Positions 16,212 through 25,641 of a stretch of 37,197 nucleotides of DNA are shown one piece after another. Position 1 is the stretch's first letter, and the number at the start of each line of letters is the position of its first letter. Under the pieces are notes generated by a model. That model had not been told where the DNA came from. It made no database searches and saw only the letters and a program-made list of their open reading frames with translations. The DNA is taken from assembly GCA_022360175.1 (NCBI GenBank), contig JAKSDI010000171.1, positions 1-37,197 on the forward strand, in the 5' to 3' direction. Origin of the DNA: Chitinophagales bacterium. Its GTDB lineage: Bacteria; Bacteroidota; Bacteroidia; Chitinophagales; Saprospiraceae. The translations under genes were made by a program, and so were the position numbers.

Positions 16212-17408
16212 ATGAAATCGATCACCTACTGTTTTATTGTTCTTTTAACTATTATGGTTCATGCGGCTACAGGCTTTTCACAAGAAGCCATTGTCAGTTC
16301 TATTCAGCTGGATAATAGCTTATCCCTGGATGGGTTACTCGTCACTCCCAATGGCACCCTTTACGGTACAGAAGGTTATGATGGCACCCGCCTGTACAAG
16401 ATTGACATGGATGGGACAACATCTGTAGTAGCCAATGGCCTCAATGGCCCCATTGATATAGACTATGACGAAAATGGAGACTTGTTTGTTAGTACCTTTA
16501 ACAATAAAGGGCTTTACAAAATTACCCTTAGTGAGCCTGTTGAGGTTGATCAACTGGCTACCGTAAGTACTGGTCCTTCAGGCGTGGTCGTCAACCGAGC
16601 TACTGGAGATATATATGTGTCCCACTATGGAGCAGGTTTTCCAGGCAATGGCAACAGCATCTACAAAGTTGCGCCCGATGGGACATCATCTGTTTTTGTA
16701 CAAGGGAATGGCTTGCAGGTACCTGTCAGCCTGGCTATAGATGAAGAGGGCAATTTATATGCACCGAATATTAGCAATGCCCGCTTGTACAAGATTAGCC
16801 CAGAGGGGGAAATCAGTTTGTTCGTACAATTGCCTACGGCTACCCTCCATCCTTTTAATATTGGGCATATTGCCTATGCTAATGACTTCCTCTATGTGAC
16901 TGGCAACAGCAGTCAACCGCTTGTTTTTCGAGTCGCCCTCGATGGTACTTATGAGGTTATAGCAGGTGATGGCTCTGTCGGATATCAAGATGGCAATGGA
17001 TCAGAGGCACAATTTAATGCGCCCAATGGAATTGCTGCTTCTGTCACTGGAGATTCGCTCTTCATTTCTGAATTGAACGAACCCAGCCTTATTCGTATTA
17101 TTGATTTACGTGGATTAATATCTTCCAGTACCGGGCAATCTGTTTTTGGGGATTATGTGCTGGCCCAAAATACACCTAATCCTGTTCGCTCTGCTACCTC
17201 TATTGAATTTGAGCTACCCCAGACCGAACAGGTAACCGTTTCTGCCTACTCTATAGAAGGCCAGTTGGTAGATACACTGATTAATGAAAGAGTAGCTGCG
17301 GGGCGCCATACGATTAACTGGGATATGCGTACGCTTGCGCCAGGCACCTACATCTACCGTATCCGTGCCGGAAAATTTCAGGCAGAAAAAAGAGCGATAA
17401 AGCTGTAG
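16212..17408 (+). CDS. Secreted NHL/SMP-30-like beta-propeller protein with T9SS sorting domain
   Basis: Surface or secreted protein of 398 residues. The longer frame begins with TTG at 16125, but a proper signal peptide (MKSITYCFIVLLTIMVHAATGFSQ) starts at ATG 16212. Residues ~30-300 contain repeated propeller blades with recurring motifs such as LYKIDMDGTTSVVANGLNGP, IYKVAPDGTSSVFV, LYKISPEGEISLFV and FRVALDGTYEVIAG, typical of NHL/SMP-30/gluconolactonase-like six-blade propellers. The end (NTPNPVRSATSIEFELPQ and later GTYIYRIRAGKF) is a type A T9SS C-terminal domain with a FlgD-like fold. It may bind or hydrolyse a small ligand or carbohydrate outside the cell; no catalytic metal-site residues could be assigned confidently. 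Confidence 0.85.
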   Translation: MKSITYCFIVLLTIMVHAATGFSQEAIVSSIQLDNSLSLDGLLVTPNGTLYGTEGYDGTRLYKIDMDGTTSVVANGLNGPIDIDYDENGDLFVSTFNNKGLYKITLSEPVEVDQLATVSTGPSGVVVNRATGDIYVSHYGAGFPGNGNSIYKVAPDGTSSVFVQGNGLQVPVSLAIDEEGNLYAPNISNARLYKISPEGEISLFVQLPTATLHPFNIGHIAYANDFLYVTGNSSQPLVFRVALDGTYEVIAGDGSVGYQDGNGSEAQFNAPNGIAASVTGDSLFISELNEPSLIRIIDLRGLISSSTGQSVFGDYVLAQNTPNPVRSATSIEFELPQTEQVTVSAYSIEGQLVDTLINERVAAGRHTINWDMRTLAPGTYIYRIRAGKFQAEKRAIKL

Positions 17409-17591
17409 CTAGACGAAAGCTATCTCAGAAACTTATGAAAACATGGCGCCTTAAAAATACGAATCTGATCAACATACTGAGGCAGTCTCATAAGTATAGC
17501 TCCCGCAAATCCCGCAGAACTTCACAGATCAAATTAGGCTTTATTAAAAATCAAAAAATAACCGCATAACTGCGTACACTATTTGTGATAA

Positions 17592-17711
17592 GGTCCACAA
17601 CTCTTCTCACGAGGCTTGACCGAGTAAATTGCACCAATTGCACGAAAGTTTTGAAATAAGTGCCATTACTCAGTCAGGCAATGCCTGCTTCGTGAGAAAA
17701 GTTTGTGGACC
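17592..17711. repeat. Long imperfect inverted repeat
   Basis: The left arm GGTCCACAA-CTCTTCTCACGAGGC..TTGACCGAGTAA pairs with the right arm TTACTCAGTCAGGCAATGCCTGC-TTCGTGAGAAAAGTTTGTGGACC. The outer nine bases (GGTCCACAA / TTGTGGACC) are perfect. The inner right arm itself contains the palindrome CAGGCAATGCCTG. The whole can form a ~120-nt hairpin at the 3' ends of both convergent genes. Confidence 0.7.
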
Positions 17712-17813
17712 ACTTTAATCTCACTTTCCTGGAAGCTTCTTCTTCTATTAATTGTACAACCATATCAGCCATTCGGCGGCTGATTATTTAATAACAATTA
17801 AGCCTAATTATTA

Positions 17814-17846
17814 CCTGCCTGCCCACGAAGTGGTCGAGCAGGCAGG
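17814..17846. repeat. Perfect palindrome with nested hairpin
   Basis: CCTGCCTGC (17814-17822) and GCAGGCAGG (17838-17846) are perfect nine-base arms. The 15-base loop contains a second hairpin, CCAC-GAA-GTGG. Position and strength fit a terminator for the caspase/STAND gene ending at 17962, though no U-tract is obvious. Confidence 0.65.
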
Positions 17847-17961
17847 TCTGTGGGAATCCACGAAATCTGTGGGAAATCAAATAATTGCAGGTAGATATTA
17901 AGCAGATTCTGCTTTTGAAACAGCCTCCTATCATAAGCCCCCCCAAACAAGCTCGTAATAT

Positions 17962-20900
17962 TTATTTTGGGAACTTGATATCCTCATCAATCTTCAGTTG
18001 TTTCCTTCTTTCTGCTGGTAATTGGAAACAAGCTTTAGGCCAGTGGTGCAAGATATTGTAATAAGCTCTGATGAAGGCATGCTTATATCCAACCATCAAT
18101 TGCCGATCGTTATCAGTGAAGCCTACAAACTCAATAGGGTAGAAGTTGCGATTATTAGGATCATAGGAGGAGATCAGTGTCTTTAGAATAGACATTTCCT
18201 CTGTGTCCTCTTTTTCATAATAAGGGAATATCGTTTGAATGCTTTCTCCTGTTTCTATATCCCATAGCCGAACAGTGCCATCCTCACTGCCTGTCAATAA
18301 TAGTTTGCCATCTGTGGAGATAGATATACAGTTAACAGCTTCGGTATGTCCTTTAAAAGTGCGTATGAGATGATTGTCTCTATCCATAGACCAAAGCTTG
18401 GCAGTGAAGTCGCTATAACCAGCTATGAGGTGTTTTTCATCTTTAGAAAAGACAACACAATTGGGAGTAGTCTCCCTGGCATAAAAGCTGGTCTTAGGGA
18501 CTAGTTGATTGGCTTCAATGGTCCAGGCTTCAACATATATTTCTGTCCGGATTGAAAAAAGTTGTTGGCTTTGGCTTAAGCTAATTGCTTTGATGGGTTC
18601 GCCGTCAATATCTGATCCGGATAAAATTTTGCCACTATCTTCATCGATAGGATGCAACTCAATGCTTGTCCTTTCACGATCTGCCATTAGCAGGAATTTG
18701 GCTCGATTGCTAATGGCAATGGCATAGATATTTAGCTCACTTATTGTTGAAGAAAATACTTTTGGTTTCAACTGATCTTGCGAAAGCTCCAGATCATAAA
18801 TGTGTATATTATTTTCGTCTTTGTGTACCCCATTATAGTCTTTGTGAGCGGCTACAAAATATTGCCCGTCTGGGCTGAAAGAACAAGTGTTGAGACCCAG
18901 ATTAGAGTGAATATTGGGACGTTTGGCTTCTCCTTCTCGATTGTAAAACCGATAGTAGATAACACCATTATCAGAATAGGCACTCATGATCGTTTTCCTA
19001 TCATTGGCAGGTCTCATGATTAAAGGATATTGTTTTCCTGAAAATGTATTGGATGAAGATGTATCAAAAGAAGAGGCAATTTTAGGAGTATGTTGATCTT
19101 GTCGCCATAAAACAATATTATTGTAATAGCTATGTGCTATATAAGTATTGCCTTTTGATACCGCTATCGCTGTTGAAGCATTGAATTCACCTCTGAGAGC
19201 TCCTACTAAATCTCCGGTATCAATATCCCAAACTTTGATATCGTAGTCTTCTCCACCTGTTAGAATGAATTTCCCGTCCGAACTAAAACTTAGCGATCTT
19301 ACTGGTTTCGTATAGGCATCAGCATGGATTATTTCACTTGCCAAAGGCATTGCATATCCTTTCCAACATCCATTTGAGAAACCGGCAATAAGCATATCTT
19401 CTGCCTGATTGAAGCAAAGACTGGTGGGATATAACTCTTTTGCAATGGGTATACTAGTGATGCGATTCTCGTTCTTTCGATCTATAAGCTGGATTTTATT
19501 CTTATCAAAATAAATGCCATCCATGACAAACTGGCCTAGAGCAATATACTGGCCACTTTTTGATACAGCGGAACATATATTTGTACTTTGTGCCAGGCTG
19601 TTTTCAGGCAACAAAAGAAAACTCCATATTTCCTTTTGTTGATCCACATTCCATTCCTGTAATTTTTTGAATGGGTGAATGGTCATGATCGTACCGGAGT
19701 CTGGGATGAAATGGGCAAAAGTGTAGTTTGGAAATGTTTTTGGGAAATCTACTTTGAGGAAAGTTTTACTACTTATATATCCCCCTGCTAATGACTTTTG
19801 GTTCCCTTCAGGGGCTTGTATTTCCATTACTTTTTTGCCAGTGTCAATATCCCAAAGTACAGAAGTACCATCATTGCATCCTGTTAATATTCGTTTTCCA
19901 TCAGGAGAAAAATCAAGGCTGATGATACCATGATTTACGCCTGTTTGCACCAATTTTCCTTCTGGGGATTGGACCGTTTTTTTCCTACGCTCTTTATTGT
20001 CATCAAAAACCTGGAGACATTTATTGTGCTGGATGTCCCACAATTTAGCAATTCCATCCCGATTACAACTCACGATTAGATTGTCATCAACAGGAGAAAA
20101 AACAAGTCCTGTGATTGGATCGCCTTGTTCTGTGGCAATAATTTTTTCATAATAAGGCCCTGCGCTGCTCAGGCCATTCATAACATTGACAGATTCCGTA
20201 TTGGGAAGTGTAAGATAGGCGGCATAAGCATAGTTGAGGCCAATGCTTGGATTCTTTTCTCTAAGCATTTGTCCTCTTGCTGCAAGAGCGGCGGCATTTG
20301 CTTCTTTAGCAAGTGCAAGTGCTTCGTCCCTTTGCTTTATCAATTGTTGAATTTGGGCTTCTTTTTTCCTCCAGCTATCTAAAAAGAATTTTTTTTCAGC
20401 CTGATTGAGCCAATGCATATTTTGTTGTACAATGGCTTCGGTTAGCGAAGCACTCATTTTAGACAGATAGGATAGCATTTTTATGTTATTGGTACTATCG
20501 CCCGGTTGAAAACTAAAAAAATTGCATATGTGGTAGTAGGTAGATTGATCTTCAGAAGATAAAGTTGAAAGAATATCTTCATGTAGAAAGTGGATTTTAC
20601 CTGGAAATAATGATCCAGCGTCTATTGTGATATCTTGTATGCCACTGTTCTCCTTTTTTAGCTGTCCATTTTCGTTGATAATACATTCGATTAAAGCACC
20701 GGTTGTTTGTAATAATTTAGGGTTACTGTCCCATAATAAAGAAGTATTGGCTATATCATTGGTGATATCTCTTTGTGAGACTCTAATTGCATTTGCCTGA
20801 TGCTGAATAAGGTGATGATCTTTTACCGATTGCCATAGTTGGCGCTGAAGCACTATAGTGTCTGTCCCCAATGCTTCAAACCATTTTTGAGCCAGGGGCC

Positions 20901-22989
20901 AGAAAGTGATAAGTGCATCATGAATGGGTTCTATATATAATTGTTGTGTTTCTTTGTCTTTAGTGATGAGTAATAATCTTTCTTTTTTTACCAGCTGCTC
21001 AATGATTTTGTTTAGCATCACATCATCAAGATCATCTGGAAAATCAAGTTCGTGATAGATATTGATTTCTTCTCCCTCAGGGGAAACATAAGACCAAATG
21101 TGATATTCGTCTTTAGTCCAATGATTGGGTATCTGATCCAGTTTGATAAATGGAACTTTTCTTTTGGTAAGGCGTCCGTGTTCAAATTTTACCATTCGCA
21201 TCAGCAAAAAACGCATTACCATCTGCTTATACGGATGCATCGAATTATAAGCATTGGTAGCTCTTTTTTGGAGCGCACCAATTAAGCCACCAATTTGATC
21301 AATATCTTTTTGCGTGAAGGTTCTATCAGTACGGCGGCTTTCCTTATACTCGTCATATAAAATACTCAGGAAATAGGATAGTAGGGGTAAAGCCCCCGGA
21401 GCAAGATGAATACTATTCACTAATTCATTAACTACTGTATCGGATTCAAAAAATAGCACAGCCTGACGGGCAGGGAGCGTAATAATATCTCTAAGTTCTG
21501 TTTTGGTAAATGGAGGAAGCCGGTATTTGCCAGCGTCCCACAACTCCCACCATTTTGCCAAATAATCGCCTTCGGCAAGAGTATGTTTCGTACTGCTGTA
21601 ATAAAGCTCAAAATCAGTGCGAACAAGTAGTAGAATGCGCAATTCAGGTATGTCAAATTGTAGTGCTAACAAAAATTCCTCCCAATAATCAATCTCTTCA
21701 TGCTCAACTGCCAGGAATTGCTCAAAATCATCAATAATTAAAATAGAAGGTACTCCTTTGTTTAGCTGTTGCACAACTTGCTCATAATCATTTACAATAT
21801 TAAGTGGAGAAGGAAGTACCTGCCATCCCTTTTGGCGTAATTGAGGCAAGATGCCAGCCTGTGCAAGAGAAGTCTTCCCGCTTCCAGCAGGGCCCGTAAT
21901 GGCAAGCATGCTTTTTTGCTCCAGTTGATGTATGGCTTCTGCTATTACCTTACCCCTGCCAAAGAAATATTTTTCATCCTCTTCTGTATAAGGAGACAAG
22001 CCCAAATAAGGGTTTCTGCCTGGATCAGAAGGCAAAAAAGCAGGGTGTTTAGGGTGTAGGAATATGAATTCCCCTTTATCGTGTCGGGGTAAATCTATGA
22101 TGAGCGGCGTCTGCCGGCGCTGCTGCGAAATAGTAACTTTTTCTACCCAGTGCCTAAGGTAATTGTGCATTTCTCCTGCCGTGATGATGCCATCCCCTCT
22201 GCCTCCTTTCAGGATGCGATCTCCTTCCCCTCTCAGAGCAATAAATAATGCCAGTGCAAAAGGTGAATGATGACTGATATTGATAGGCTGGTCATTGTCA
22301 TCAGTGAAATCACCCCATTGAAATTCTTGGACGAAAGGAGAATTTTTCCACTCTTCATTATCTCGATGCCCTAAGCTGATATGGTTGATTAAATCTGCCG
22401 CTTTTTGATCGGAAGCAGAGGAGGTGATAGCCTGCCATGCCGGATCAGTAGTAAACTGTTCGAACAAAGATTGGTGAATGGTTTTAGGTAGTGCAAAACC
22501 TCCGTGCCTGTCATGGCTTGCCCATTTGAATGCTCCTGCAAAACAGCAATCCAAAATAAGCAGGCCATGTTTACAATTAATATGTTCTTCTTTTAGTGCC
22601 TGATTGACTTCCTCCATAGGAAGCAATTTTTCCAAACCTTCTTTTTCTGCATCCCAGGGAACTAAGAAACCTTCTGGCTCTCCATCACTATCTTTTGCGT
22701 AGCCGTGACCGGCAAAATATATGATGATTCGATTAGGGCCTTCATCTGTTTCATTGGCCAATTTTGGAATGGTGGTATTAAATAATAACCGGAGTGCTTC
22801 CAAACTGGCTTCTTTACCCAGATAATAATGAGGCTCAAAACCATGTAGCGTTTGTAGTTGATACCCTATCAGCCTGGCATCTCGCTCTGCTGTTTTGAGA
22901 TGGGTGATATGTTCGTATTTATCAATCCCAATAAGGAAAGCATAACTTTTCTTAAAAGGGAGTTTTGCTTGTGTTTGAGGCTCAGGCAT
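17962..22989 (-). CDS. Caspase-like protease / STAND NTPase / WD40 protein
   Basis: Multidomain protein of 1675 residues. Residues ~14-300 form a caspase-like (peptidase C14) domain: SYAFLIGIDKYE start, FAGHGY with His95, LDCCFAG with Cys149 as likely nucleophile, and a trailing GDGIITAGEMHNYLRHWVE segment. NPYLGLSPYTEEDEKYFFGR (~326-345) opens a STAND-type NTPase. The Walker A is GPAGSGKTS (366-374) and the Walker B is ILIIDDFEQ (to ~424). Winged-helix-like regulatory sequence follows to ~760 and a helical coiled stretch at ~870-915. From ~955 to ~1640 there are many WD40 blades (KLWDIQ, VLWDIDTG, KVWDIDTG, RLWDIETG), enough for about two propellers. The family works as signal-triggered oligomerising switches, Apaf-1-like, releasing protease activity. 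It is the last gene of the RR-HK-caspase cluster. Role in cell death or defence is inference. Confidence 0.92.
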   Translation of the reverse strand: MPEPQTQAKLPFKKSYAFLIGIDKYEHITHLKTAERDARLIGYQLQTLHGFEPHYYLGKEASLEALRLLFNTTIPKLANETDEGPNRIIIYFAGHGYAKDSDGEPEGFLVPWDAEKEGLEKLLPMEEVNQALKEEHINCKHGLLILDCCFAGAFKWASHDRHGGFALPKTIHQSLFEQFTTDPAWQAITSSASDQKAADLINHISLGHRDNEEWKNSPFVQEFQWGDFTDDNDQPINISHHSPFALALFIALRGEGDRILKGGRGDGIITAGEMHNYLRHWVEKVTISQQRRQTPLIIDLPRHDKGEFIFLHPKHPAFLPSDPGRNPYLGLSPYTEEDEKYFFGRGKVIAEAIHQLEQKSMLAITGPAGSGKTSLAQAGILPQLRQKGWQVLPSPLNIVNDYEQVVQQLNKGVPSILIIDDFEQFLAVEHEEIDYWEEFLLALQFDIPELRILLLVRTDFELYYSSTKHTLAEGDYLAKWWELWDAGKYRLPPFTKTELRDIITLPARQAVLFFESDTVVNELVNSIHLAPGALPLLSYFLSILYDEYKESRRTDRTFTQKDIDQIGGLIGALQKRATNAYNSMHPYKQMVMRFLLMRMVKFEHGRLTKRKVPFIKLDQIPNHWTKDEYHIWSYVSPEGEEINIYHELDFPDDLDDVMLNKIIEQLVKKERLLLITKDKETQQLYIEPIHDALITFWPLAQKWFEALGTDTIVLQRQLWQSVKDHHLIQHQANAIRVSQRDITNDIANTSLLWDSNPKLLQTTGALIECIINENGQLKKENSGIQDITIDAGSLFPGKIHFLHEDILSTLSSEDQSTYYHICNFFSFQPGDSTNNIKMLSYLSKMSASLTEAIVQQNMHWLNQAEKKFFLDSWRKKEAQIQQLIKQRDEALALAKEANAAALAARGQMLREKNPSIGLNYAYAAYLTLPNTESVNVMNGLSSAGPYYEKIIATEQGDPITGLVFSPVDDNLIVSCNRDGIAKLWDIQHNKCLQVFDDNKERRKKTVQSPEGKLVQTGVNHGIISLDFSPDGKRILTGCNDGTSVLWDIDTGKKVMEIQAPEGNQKSLAGGYISSKTFLKVDFPKTFPNYTFAHFIPDSGTIMTIHPFKKLQEWNVDQQKEIWSFLLLPENSLAQSTNICSAVSKSGQYIALGQFVMDGIYFDKNKIQLIDRKNENRITSIPIAKELYPTSLCFNQAEDMLIAGFSNGCWKGYAMPLASEIIHADAYTKPVRSLSFSSDGKFILTGGEDYDIKVWDIDTGDLVGALRGEFNASTAIAVSKGNTYIAHSYYNNIVLWRQDQHTPKIASSFDTSSSNTFSGKQYPLIMRPANDRKTIMSAYSDNGVIYYRFYNREGEAKRPNIHSNLGLNTCSFSPDGQYFVAAHKDYNGVHKDENNIHIYDLELSQDQLKPKVFSSTISELNIYAIAISNRAKFLLMADRERTSIELHPIDEDSGKILSGSDIDGEPIKAISLSQSQQLFSIRTEIYVEAWTIEANQLVPKTSFYARETTPNCVVFSKDEKHLIAGYSDFTAKLWSMDRDNHLIRTFKGHTEAVNCISISTDGKLLLTGSEDGTVRLWDIETGESIQTIFPYYEKEDTEEMSILKTLISSYDPNNRNFYPIEFVGFTDNDRQLMVGYKHAFIRAYYNILHHWPKACFQLPAERRKQLKIDEDIKFPK

Positions 22990-23045
22990 GGAGTAGGGGT
23001 TTTACAGTGGATGTATAGAGTGTGAAGTAGTTAAAGCTCATAGAA

Positions 23046-23150
23046 CACCCCCCTCAGCCCTGTGGGCAGCTCCCCCAAGGGGAGCACAGCACTTATACCC
23101 CTCCCAGATAGATATTACGATTGGAGGGGTCGGCTGAAAGCCGGGGGAGG
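23046..23150 (-). repeat. Dispersed ~100-base intergenic repeat, copy B
   Basis: Inverted relative to copy A at 14517-14616. It contains the perfect hairpin GCTCCCC-CAA-GGGGAGC (23069-23085) and a second hairpin CGGCT-GAA-AGCCG near the far end (which is decayed in copy A). It occupies the gap between the two caspase genes and may separate their expression by forming an RNA stem-loop. Confidence 0.8.
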
Positions 23151-23233
23151 AGTAAATGTTGAGATACTGAAAAGGTGATTTAATACCTTTTTTCCAGTGC
23201 TTTAATGGAATAAGTTTTAATCTAGTCATACTC

Positions 23234-25588
23234 CTATTCTAACACCACTTTTGTTTTTACACTAAAACAGCTAGTATACCAATCTCTGACTTTGACCTTT
23301 CTTGGCAGTGATTCTATATCAAAACCTCCATGGCGGCTATTTACTTCTTTCAGTAAAAGGTCCAGGGCTGAAGGTGGAGGTGGTGATGGGTTGAATGGCC
23401 GGGAGCCACTAGGGTCATCTAAGCTGTTTTGATAAAGATGAAGAGGGTCAAATTGATCTGTACTGGCAATGAGTATAAAATGGTCTTCTAACTCCATAAT
23501 GCCTCGATCAATATAGCTATCTGGTACACGCATTTTAAAAGGAGCTCCCTTTTCAAAAGCGGGATTATGCTCTACATACTGAGAACCAGCATATACCTCC
23601 CAGTCTTTCCAGTGTATTTCCTGTCCGCCATCAACAAAATCCCTTTTTCCCAGCTGGCTATCTAGCGGGAGCAGATTTGGGAATACGCCAAAATTGGGAG
23701 GGAGGTGTGCCAGCGCACAATTTAAAGGGACCTGTGATTTATTTTTTAGCGCTACTTTTAGCTTAATAGCTGGATATACCCAATTGCCATCATCATCGCG
23801 CTTTTGTTCCAGTACAAGTTGGCCATCTTCAATAGGCAATTCATTGTCATCTGAGTCGAGGAAAATGATATCAATATCTCCCGGCTGTATAAGCACATTT
23901 TGTTTGTTTACCAGATTCAAAGTGCGCTCCCAACGAGCGATATGAGACATTTCCTCAATCAGCGCTTTTGCATTTTCAGGGTTTAAACCTTCCTTTGGTT
24001 CCACTAAAGCATCGAAACTATCTTTTTCAGCAATCCTGTACTTGTACTGTCCTTCAAATCTGTAGGTGAATAAAGTGTATTGACTTTCTTCAGGACGTGC
24101 CACTATTTCTAAAAATAGATTATCTGCTAGTTCATTTCGTAAGAGGTTAAGGCCTGCCAGTAAACGTTCTTCCCCTTCAGTAGTAGGCTGATCTGTTAAT
24201 TCAATCAGTTGTTCGTCTGACTCAACAAGCAGGCAAACTTTAGTTTTAGGAACAGGAGATGCCGTAATAACTGCTTTCATATATTCTGCCCCTTCAGGGA
24301 AGTTAGCTCCCTCTTCCAGTTCCAAAATACTTTCATGAGGAAGCACTTCCTTTACGAACGCACGAATGGAATCAGCCGGATTTGCCTCTGAAATATTGGC
24401 ATCAGCAGCGTAGAGGGCTAGCCAGGTCTTTCCTTCTGATACAGGTAGAATACCGTGTAGGGAACCAGCATCTACTATACATTCCTTGTCGCTATTGCCA
24501 GGCCTTACCAAATAATAAGGAGTATCACTAGTGGTCGTTCCTCCCATAAATTTGAGGTTGAGGTCAGGAGTATAAGGAGCATGGCTTTGAGGTGCCTGAT
24601 TTTTAACACTACCTGCTGTTTTAGCTCTAAGCAATTTGGTGAGGTCTCGATAGCTGATATTGGCTTTAGTAGAGCGTAATGTTTTGAGCAGGTGATAAGT
24701 GAGTACTCCAAATTGCCCTTCCGGAAATTCAAGTTCTTTGGCCAACTCATAACTATGGCAGGCAGCTATAGAGACATGACGCCCCTGTGGGATTTGAAAC
24801 TGTTCTGCATCCTCGCTATCCAATAATGTACGAATAGCTTCCTCTTCCTGATAAAATACAAAATCTTCAATTAGGCGGTCATCTTCTACATCAGGAGTAT
24901 TGGTATTTCTAACTTTGATACTATTTCCTAATACCCGGCTGTTTCCGCTTGAGTTGCAGCAGTCTGCTATGAAAATAACATGTGGATTTTTTTCAGAGAT
25001 TTTGCTTAGTAACCATCGTACTTCTACATCTCTCAAAGGGCCAATACGCTGGCCATCTTTCTCTGCATAACTATCACTACATATGATGGTCTCGCTTCTG
25101 CCATCGGAATTGGCATCTATATGAATCAACTCTTTAGGGCGCCGCTCTGTAGAGCCATGGCCACTATAGTGGATGAATACAATATCCCCTTCATCGGCTT
25201 GTTGTAAAAAACCTAGCATAGAAGTTAGGATGTTTTGGCGATTAGCTTCAAACTCTTCGTCTATAGCACAGGCTATATCCATATTGAGCTGAGCAGGGTT
25301 TGTTGAAGATAAATGGCTTCTTAGCTTCCTTATATGCAAGCGTTCGCCCGGATTTTCAACAGTCTCTTTTAAGTAGCGTTCCATTTCGATGCTATCTCTG
25401 ACGCAACCCTTCAGATTTTGATCACCAGGAGTGTCAACGAAGAAATCATACTGATCTATTCCTATGAGTAAGGCATATACATTTTGAGCATCGATATGTC
25501 CTGCTATTCCATCAAAAGAAGGAAATGGCTTGGGAATTCCTTCTTCGGGGTTTTCATTGGTATTGGATTTTTTCTTGTCATCTCCCAT
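23234..25588 (-). CDS. Caspase-family (peptidase C14) protein with C-terminal accessory region
   Basis: Protein of 784 residues without signal peptide. The caspase-like domain spans ~35-345: VYALLIGIDQYD, then IHYSGHGS with His144, then IFIADCCNSSG with Cys211 as likely nucleophile, then SIAACHSYELAKE and GVLTYHLLKTL segments. The rest has no NTPase or repeats. Residues ~360-560 are alpha/beta and acidic. From ~600 there is a beta-rich region (VALKNKSQVPLNCALAHLPP, WEVYAGSQYV) ending in a disordered Pro-rich stretch, as in other Bacteroidota caspase-family proteins of unknown role. It lies 53 bases after the histidine kinase gene and 244 bases before the caspase/STAND gene. It could be a substrate, an activator or an independent effector of the larger protein; evidence for any of these is only proximity. 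Confidence 0.88.
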   Translation of the reverse strand: MGDDKKKSNTNENPEEGIPKPFPSFDGIAGHIDAQNVYALLIGIDQYDFFVDTPGDQNLKGCVRDSIEMERYLKETVENPGERLHIRKLRSHLSSTNPAQLNMDIACAIDEEFEANRQNILTSMLGFLQQADEGDIVFIHYSGHGSTERRPKELIHIDANSDGRSETIICSDSYAEKDGQRIGPLRDVEVRWLLSKISEKNPHVIFIADCCNSSGNSRVLGNSIKVRNTNTPDVEDDRLIEDFVFYQEEEAIRTLLDSEDAEQFQIPQGRHVSIAACHSYELAKELEFPEGQFGVLTYHLLKTLRSTKANISYRDLTKLLRAKTAGSVKNQAPQSHAPYTPDLNLKFMGGTTTSDTPYYLVRPGNSDKECIVDAGSLHGILPVSEGKTWLALYAADANISEANPADSIRAFVKEVLPHESILELEEGANFPEGAEYMKAVITASPVPKTKVCLLVESDEQLIELTDQPTTEGEERLLAGLNLLRNELADNLFLEIVARPEESQYTLFTYRFEGQYKYRIAEKDSFDALVEPKEGLNPENAKALIEEMSHIARWERTLNLVNKQNVLIQPGDIDIIFLDSDDNELPIEDGQLVLEQKRDDDGNWVYPAIKLKVALKNKSQVPLNCALAHLPPNFGVFPNLLPLDSQLGKRDFVDGGQEIHWKDWEVYAGSQYVEHNPAFEKGAPFKMRVPDSYIDRGIMELEDHFILIASTDQFDPLHLYQNSLDDPSGSRPFNPSPPPPSALDLLLKEVNSRHGGFDIESLPRKVKVRDWYTSCFSVKTKVVLE

Positions 25589-25641
25589 GGTATAGAGTTT
25601 TAAGTGTAGTTTTTGAAGTAGTTTGAAAATGGCTGCAATGA

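Larger units (their letters stand above)
17409..17961. other. Convergent intergenic region with two strong inverted-repeat elements
   Basis: These 553 bases lie between convergent genes and hold no coding ORF. They include a long imperfect inverted repeat at 17592-17711, a nine-base-arm palindrome at 17814-17846, and degenerate CCACGAA / TCTGTGGGAA strings at 17847-17878 like those near 12462. Transcription terminators for both flanking genes are expected here, probably provided by these structures. Confidence 0.6.
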
